Source: Bacteroidota bacterium (GTDB lineage: Bacteria; Bacteroidota; Bacteroidia; Chitinophagales; Saprospiraceae). Taken from it: a DNA stretch of 11,666 nt. The stretch is taken from assembly GCA_018969455.1 (NCBI GenBank), contig JAGWYI010000072.1:1-11666 (forward strand), given 5' to 3'. A model generated the notes under the pieces. It had not been told where the DNA came from and ran no database searches. It saw only the letters and a list, made by a program, of their open reading frames with translations. This document shows, one piece after another, positions 7,106-11,666 of the stretch (positions within the stretch are counted from its first letter, which is position 1; each line of letters opens with the position of its first letter). The position numbers and the translations under genes are program-made.

Positions 7106-7308
7106 TCCAATTTTTATGCGCGCTTTTGCAGCTAAAACGCTACCCAAATTTTAAAAACCAGCGCGCAGCACCACCATGAATGCCGTAATGCAGGCGATGT
7201 TCAGTATGACTATTGACCACGGAAAGTGGTCTTTCTGCCTGTAGTCGCCCCGCAATTTTTTTGTTGTGTGGGTAAAACGCGCTCTTGTCGCCGACATCAG
7301 CGCGTTTT
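7106..7308. other. Convergent intergenic region after sod
   Basis: About 200 nt lie between the convergent sod and permease stops. It holds two hairpins (listed separately). A 22-codon plus-strand reading frame (7176-7244, starting MNAVMQAMF) has no recognisable product and runs through the first hairpin, so I do not call it a gene. Confidence 0.6.
7215..7231. terminator. Perfect 6-bp hairpin, possible first terminator of sod
   Basis: GACCAC (7215-7220), loop GGAAA, and GTGGTC (7226-7231) form a perfect stem with a compact 5-nt loop about 110 nt after the sod stop. Only three T follow, so it may be a weak terminator or a 3' mRNA-stabilising stem rather than a strong stop. Confidence 0.4.
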
Positions 7309-7310
7309 TT
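7274..7310. terminator. Strong bidirectional rho-independent terminator
   Basis: AAAACGCGCT (7274-7283) and AGCGCGTTTT (7299-7308) form a perfect 10-bp inverted repeat. The 15-nt loop itself can pair as TGTC-GCC-GACA (7286-7296). Plus-strand transcripts end in TTTTTT (7305-7310), serving sod; minus-strand transcripts end in TTTT, serving the permease. The T-run includes two bases of the permease stop codon (7311-7309), so terminator and gene end overlap. Confidence 0.85.
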
Positions 7311-8367
7311 ATTCCAGGCGAATGCGCGGATCAAGCCATACGTACAGAAAATCTGTCCATAAATTGATCACCACAAATACCGAAGCCGTAAAAATCACAC
7401 AGCCCAGTACCACCGGTAAGTCGTAATTGAGCAATGCCTGTACGGTAACTTCACCCAGGCCCTTGAAACTGAATACATTTTCTACAAAAAAAGCGCCGGT
7501 TAAAAGCGCGGCAAACCACGAAGATGCTGCCGTACTCAGCGGATTCAGGGCATTGCGTAAAGCATGTTGCAACAATACCTTTCTGGGCGGCAACCCTTTG
7601 GCTTGTGCCGTACGCACAAAATCCTGCGACAAAACCTCCAGTAAAGTGCTTCTGGTCAATTGCGTAATCAAGGCCACCGGACGCAGGCCCAAAGCCAATA
7701 CGGGCAATATCAAATTTCGTATTTCCAGTTGCCAGTCGCCAAAATCATCCAGCTCATATAAACTTCCTTGCACCTGCAAACCCGTCCAGGGCCCCAGCCA
7801 ATAACCCAATATCAGCGCCAATACCATGGCCACCACATAGGTAGGCAACGAATATCCCAATACGGTAAACCACGAAATTGCCCGATCGATTCGGGTTTTC
7901 GGATAAACCGCCGAAATTATTCCGAGCGGAAGCCCCAAAACCATAGCCAAACACATAGCCAGTACCGCCAGCAAAGCAGTTGGGGGAATAGCGCGTGCCA
8001 AAATATGGGAAACCGGTCGGCCACTTTGATAGGATGTTCTGAGATAGGGCCATTTTATCACCCAAAACTGAAATTCCGATTTTTGAAACAGACAAACGTA
8101 GGAGATGTTCCGAATGTCTGTGCGGCGGATATTCAGGCAGGAAACTGGCGACAAATCGCTCAAATAGGCGCCCAATTGCAGCCAAAGAGGCTGATTGAGA
8201 CCCAACTCCTCCGTTTTGGCCTGTACCGTGGCCACATCGGCTCTTTGCCCAAAGGTAAGCTGCGCCGGATCTACCGGTGAAAGGTAAATCAGGCCGCTAA
8301 TGCCAATTATCACCGCAAGGATAACCATCAGTCCATAGGCAAGTCGACGAAAGGCATACCACAGCAT
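7309..8367 (-). CDS. OppB/DppB-type ABC transporter permease
   Basis: The gene encodes 352 residues, ATG at 8367, TAA at 7311-7309. It is an integral inner-membrane subunit of a peptide/nickel-type importer. TM1 is at about 9-30, followed by a long periplasmic loop with the family's LGLNQPLWLQ segment (55-64). The remaining TM helices lie at about 129-152, 163-195, 216-236, 278-299 and 318-342. The cytoplasmic EAA-type loop that contacts the ATPase is VRTAQAKGLPPRKVLLQHALRNALNP (251-276, key residues A-x-A-K-G ... H-A-L-R-N-A). The loop at about 70-112 is longer than in E. coli OppB, as is common in Bacteroidota, and ends in YLRTSYQSGRPV. It starts 6 nt after the selD stop, so it is probably translated from the selD transcript. 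No second permease, ATPase or binding protein of this system lies in the window, so the substrate is unknown. Confidence 0.9.
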   Translation of the reverse strand: MLWYAFRRLAYGLMVILAVIIGISGLIYLSPVDPAQLTFGQRADVATVQAKTEELGLNQPLWLQLGAYLSDLSPVSCLNIRRTDIRNISYVCLFQKSEFQFWVIKWPYLRTSYQSGRPVSHILARAIPPTALLAVLAMCLAMVLGLPLGIISAVYPKTRIDRAISWFTVLGYSLPTYVVAMVLALILGYWLGPWTGLQVQGSLYELDDFGDWQLEIRNLILPVLALGLRPVALITQLTRSTLLEVLSQDFVRTAQAKGLPPRKVLLQHALRNALNPLSTAASSWFAALLTGAFFVENVFSFKGLGEVTVQALLNYDLPVVLGCVIFTASVFVVINLWTDFLYVWLDPRIRLE

Positions 8368-8373
8368 GTGCTT

Positions 8374-9414
8374 CTACAGGACAGTTATCTGAATTTCTGT
8401 GGGATCCGTAAGGAATCCGAAAGATTGCAATGCGTAACCTTGGGTTCGGGCCACATCCACAAATTCGGAACTGTGATCGGGGTGTACGGCGACGAGCAAT
8501 CCCCCGCTGGTTTGCGGATCGGCCAGCAGGGCGCGCTTATCGCCTTCCGCACCAGCTATTAGGTGGCCGTAGGAGTCCCAATTTCGCTGGGTGCCCCCTG
8601 GAACGCATTTTTGATCGAGATAATGTTTCAAAACAGCCCAATCTATGCTCGGAACGGCATCAAAATGAATAACTGCAGCGGCATTACTTGCCAAACACAT
8701 TTCAGAAAGATGCCCCAATAACCCAAAACCGGTTACATCTGTCATAGCCTGAACATAAGGAAGACTTCCAAACACAGCGCCCACCTCATTCAGTTTTTTC
8801 ATACTTTCTGGCGCAATATGCGCATGCTCGGGCAACAGCACGCCTTTCTTTTGGGCAGTTGTGAGAATTCCCACTCCGAGTGGTTTGGTCAGAAAAAGGC
8901 GTGCGCCTGGCTGGGCTCCTCCGTTGCGCTTCAGGTTAGAAAGCGGAAGCCGACCGGTGACAGCAAGCCCGAAAATAGGTTCGGGGCTGTCGATGCTGTG
9001 ACCGCCGGCGAGTGGAATGCCGGCTTCTGCGCAGGCTTTCCGGGCGCCCTCGATGACCGCATTGGCTACCCGGGCGGGCAGCGTTTGTATCGGCCAACCC
9101 AGAATGGCGATGGCCAGCAAGGGTTTTCCGCCCATGGCATACACATCGCTGATGGCATTTACCGAGGCAATGCGGCCAAAATCTTCCGGATCATCCACAA
9201 TGGGCATAAAAAAATCGGTGGTACTAAGCACTGCAGTGCCGTCGCCCAGGTCGTATACCGCTGCGTCGTCCCGCGTTTCATGTCCAACCAACAAGTTGGG
9301 AAACGTCCTGTTCATGGGTTGAGCTGCGTGCAGAATATGTTCCAATACGCCGGGTGCAATTTTGCAGCCGCACCCGGCGCCGTGGGAATATTGGGTCAAA
9401 CGATAGTTTTCCAT
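8374..9414 (-). CDS. selD: Selenophosphate synthase (selenide, water dikinase)
   Basis: The gene encodes 346 residues, ATG at 9414, TAG at 8376-8374. It makes monoselenophosphate from selenide and ATP, the selenium donor for selenocysteine and for 2-selenouridine in tRNA. The glycine-rich N-terminus HGAGCGCK (11-18) carries the catalytic Cys15 and Lys18, equivalent to C17 and K20 of E. coli SelD, so this is the Cys form rather than a selenoprotein. Metal-binding aspartates appear in ETRDDAAVYDL (D50), TTDFFMP (D67), NAISDVYAMGGKP (D90) and MTDVTGFGLLGH (D226). AGGHSID and DPQTSGGLL are also present. Length and motifs match the E. coli-type enzyme closely throughout. It starts 12 nt after a TonB-dependent receptor gene and ends 6 nt before an OppB-type permease. 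No selA, selB, selC or mnmH is in the window, so the downstream use of selenophosphate cannot be told here. Confidence 0.97.
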   Translation of the reverse strand: MENYRLTQYSHGAGCGCKIAPGVLEHILHAAQPMNRTFPNLLVGHETRDDAAVYDLGDGTAVLSTTDFFMPIVDDPEDFGRIASVNAISDVYAMGGKPLLAIAILGWPIQTLPARVANAVIEGARKACAEAGIPLAGGHSIDSPEPIFGLAVTGRLPLSNLKRNGGAQPGARLFLTKPLGVGILTTAQKKGVLLPEHAHIAPESMKKLNEVGAVFGSLPYVQAMTDVTGFGLLGHLSEMCLASNAAAVIHFDAVPSIDWAVLKHYLDQKCVPGGTQRNWDSYGHLIAGAEGDKRALLADPQTSGGLLVAVHPDHSSEFVDVARTQGYALQSFGFLTDPTEIQITVL

Positions 9415-9426
9415 CGTTGAAAGGGC

Positions 9427-11666
9427 TTAAAAATGGAAAGTTGCACTTAAACTGGGCAGGATGGGCAACTGGTTTACCCGGGTATATCGCACCCGGTCGA
9501 AATAGAAAATATTGGGCCGGTCGTACACGTTGGTACAGGAGGCTGTCAGTTCCATTTTGATGTGTTTTCCAAAGTGAAAAGTGCGTTTTACCGAAACGTC
9601 CATCCGGTGGTAGTACGGAAGACGGCCGCCATTCCGTTTTGATGCATAAATGATGCCCAGGTCGGCATTTCCACCGGCAATATCGTCGCCAACACCGCCC
9701 AATTGATAATTGGTATAGAAGCCCTGCGTTTGGGTAAATGGGAATCCGGAGCCAAGGTTCCATCGCACGCCAATTTCAATGGGATGTTTCAGGTTGCCAA
9801 CTTGATAGGTAGAAACCACATTCAGGTTGTGCCGACGGTCGAACACCGGCGGGTAGGTTTGAAAACCATCGTCGCGGGTAACTTTGGATAAGGAATAGGC
9901 CATCCATACATAAGAGCGTTTGCCTTCGTATTTTACCGAAACATCAATCCCTTTTGCGTCGCCGGTTTCAACAAAATAATCTTTATCCGACAATTTTGTT
10001 TTAAAACGGTTGAGGGAAATGAGCTGATTGAATTTTTTGTAATAGCCCTCTACATTCAAATCGATGTTGTCGGCCAGGTCAAATTCAAATCCGAACACGG
10101 CATGGGCTGCTTTTTGAATTTTGCTGCTGGTAAACTGGGTAGTCGAACCTTTTTCGTAAATGCTTTCATCGGGTCCGGAGAGAAAGCCTACAAAAAGGTT
10201 TACAATATCGCGTTCATTGATGGTAGATAGCAGGTTTTGGGAGTACAAGCCTGCCGCTGTTTTTACCCGGATGTTGTTGGTGAGGTTGTATTTCATGCCC
10301 AATCGGGGTTCATAGGAAACATCATTGAGCGATTGGTAATACTGAATTCGGAAACCGGGCTCCACCACCAACCCGCCAATTTTGTATTTTCCCTTCATAA
10401 AACCGCTGATTTCGGTGGTATTTTGGTCTTGCTCGATGGAGTACCCCTTGAAGTTGATAAAATTAAATACCGTATGAAAACCGGTTAACTCCATTCCGTA
10501 CTTGAATTCCGAATTTCGACCGAAATTGGTGAATGTAAGACCGCCGAAATAACCGGAAATGCCGCTGGTACGCGGTCTTCTGTCGGCTTCATCAATGTGA
10601 GAGTCGTATTTGGAAAAGGTAAACTTGCCATCCACGATGGTACTGGAGTTGGTTGGGATCAGGGTAAAATCAAGTCCGCCGCCACTGCTTTTCCAGCCGA
10701 ACTGAGCAATTTGATATTTTACCTCATCGGTATAATCAAATCCGAAAAGGTTAATTTTACTGCCATTACCGGTAAGCAGGGAAACTTTTCCGTAGAGGTC
10801 CTGATAATCAAATGGAATGCCACTGCCGCCGTTTACACGGGGATACAATTGTTGGTCGACTTGATTGATCAAGGCTTTTTTCCCCGTCAGAATAAAAGAA
10901 ATACTACTTCCATTGTCGGATTTTAGCGGGATAATGGGTCCTTCAATCAGGGCTTTTGCCTGAAAAGGGCTGGCCGAAAGCAATCCGGAAAGTCGTTTTC
11001 GGTTGCCTTCGCGGGTTTTTACATCTACCACGGCAGAAATACGGCCGCCATAATCGGCATTAAAACCTCCGGTAAGCACATCCACATTTCGAATGATTTC
11101 GGTTTCAAACACCGAGAAAAATCCGATGCTGTGGAAGGGGTTGTAAATGGTCATTCCATCCAGCAGAATTCGGTTTTGAACCGGAGAACCGCCTCGAATG
11201 TACAGCTGGCCACCCTGATCCCCTGTAAAAATAACCCCGGGGAGTACCGTGAGGTATTGCGCAATGTCGGGTTGTCCGCCCGCTGAAGGCAACGATCGAA
11301 TTTGCTTGGGGGTTACTGAAAGTTTGGATATTTGAACCTCTGATTTGGCCTGGGCTTTTTTGCCGCTCACTACTACTTCGCCAATGCTTTTGCCACCTTC
11401 GGAAAGGTAAATGGACTGATAAACAATTTCGTTCTTTTTAATATTCACGCTTATTTCGGTGCTGTCGTAACCCAGATAGGAAATGACCAGGGTTTGGGGT
11501 CCTTCTGGCAAATTGGCCAGGGAAAAGAACCCATTAATGTCGGTACTGGTACCCCGTCCAAGCGATTTGACCGATACAGAAGCAAAACTCAAAGGTTGCG
11601 CACTTTCTTTGTCATACACGTTTCCGCGCACACCGCCTGCCTGAGCCAAAACCCAAAATGGCGCAT
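9427..11666 (-). CDS. TonB-dependent receptor, start beyond right edge
   Basis: The frame is open from the right edge to TAA at 9429-9427, about 745 codons. The first visible residues (APFWVLAQA, then GGVRG) look like the end of a signal peptide with cleavage after AQA, so only the start of the signal is missing. A TTG at 11649 is in frame but falls inside that signal and is not the start. Counting from it, residues 6-90 are a carboxypeptidase-regulatory-like domain (RGNVYDKESAQPLSFASVSV ... STDINGFFSLANLPEG ... ISYLGYDS). Residues 105-235 are the plug (IAQYLTVLPGV, QLYIRGGSPVQNRILLDGMTIYNP, GGFNADYGGRISAVVDV). The remainder is the beta-barrel, ending in LSATFHF with the terminal Phe typical of outer-membrane barrels. 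It imports a ligand across the outer membrane using TonB energy; the ligand cannot be read. There is no SusD gene downstream, which argues against a glycan-uptake pair. It is followed 12 nt later by selD. Confidence 0.93.
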   Translation of the reverse strand, partial: APFWVLAQAGGVRGNVYDKESAQPLSFASVSVKSLGRGTSTDINGFFSLANLPEGPQTLVISYLGYDSTEISVNIKKNEIVYQSIYLSEGGKSIGEVVVSGKKAQAKSEVQISKLSVTPKQIRSLPSAGGQPDIAQYLTVLPGVIFTGDQGGQLYIRGGSPVQNRILLDGMTIYNPFHSIGFFSVFETEIIRNVDVLTGGFNADYGGRISAVVDVKTREGNRKRLSGLLSASPFQAKALIEGPIIPLKSDNGSSISFILTGKKALINQVDQQLYPRVNGGSGIPFDYQDLYGKVSLLTGNGSKINLFGFDYTDEVKYQIAQFGWKSSGGGLDFTLIPTNSSTIVDGKFTFSKYDSHIDEADRRPRTSGISGYFGGLTFTNFGRNSEFKYGMELTGFHTVFNFINFKGYSIEQDQNTTEISGFMKGKYKIGGLVVEPGFRIQYYQSLNDVSYEPRLGMKYNLTNNIRVKTAAGLYSQNLLSTINERDIVNLFVGFLSGPDESIYEKGSTTQFTSSKIQKAAHAVFGFEFDLADNIDLNVEGYYKKFNQLISLNRFKTKLSDKDYFVETGDAKGIDVSVKYEGKRSYVWMAYSLSKVTRDDGFQTYPPVFDRRHNLNVVSTYQVGNLKHPIEIGVRWNLGSGFPFTQTQGFYTNYQLGGVGDDIAGGNADLGIIYASKRNGGRLPYYHRMDVSVKRTFHFGKHIKMELTASCTNVYDRPNIFYFDRVRYTRVNQLPILPSLSATFHF

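Noticed and set aside
7140..7334. A 64-codon minus-strand open frame that overlaps the 3' end of the permease gene and crosses the terminator
   Set aside because: It starts inside the permease coding sequence in another frame, runs through both hairpins and has no recognisable product.
1..11666. Search for CRISPR arrays, tRNA, insertion sequences and long direct repeats
   Set aside because: Nothing with the required repeat spacing, cloverleaf or transposase motifs was seen by eye.

Overview
The window looks like an ordinary chromosomal stretch from a member of the Bacteroidota, perhaps the Saprospiria or a relative. The phylum call rests on several points. There is a TonB-dependent receptor with an N-terminal carboxypeptidase-regulatory-like domain. 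There is a DUF6340-like lipoprotein with TPR-like repeats. The OppB-type permease has the extra loop typical of this phylum. Starts lack Shine-Dalgarno sequences, and there are candidate TTTG / TAnnTTTG promoter elements. The class-level placement is a guess. No rRNA, tRNA, CRISPR array, insertion sequence or phage gene was seen.

Layout, left to right. (i) Positions 1-1951, minus strand: a lipoprotein gene followed 4 nt later by a two-TM membrane protein that runs off the left edge. (ii) A 220-bp gap holds a candidate minus-strand promoter whose upstream element lies inside a 7+7 bp inverted repeat. (iii) Positions 2172-5980, minus strand: a compact four-gene cluster, in transcription order an RluD-family pseudouridine synthase, a YegS/DAGK-type lipid kinase, a YciH/SUI1 eIF1-like factor, and a periplasmic-binding-fold lipoprotein. 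Its spacings are 4, 4 and 45 nt. (iv) A 357-bp divergent intergenic region. (v) Positions 6338-7105, plus strand: a Mn-type superoxide dismutase carrying a lipoprotein, Tat-like export signal. (vi) A convergent gap with a strong bidirectional terminator. (vii) Positions 7309-11666, minus strand: an apparent operon of TonB-dependent receptor (5' end beyond the right edge), selD and an OppB-type ABC permease, with spacings of 12 and 6 nt.

Functionally, the pseudouridine synthase and YciH act on rRNA and the ribosome, and the lipid kinase on membrane lipids. SelD makes selenophosphate, and the exported SOD protects the envelope. The arrangement most worth testing is receptor-selD-permease, which could link selenium use to envelope uptake. 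That is inference from gene order only. No clearly new defence or mobile system is visible. The least explained genes are the lipoprotein/membrane-protein pair at the left edge.
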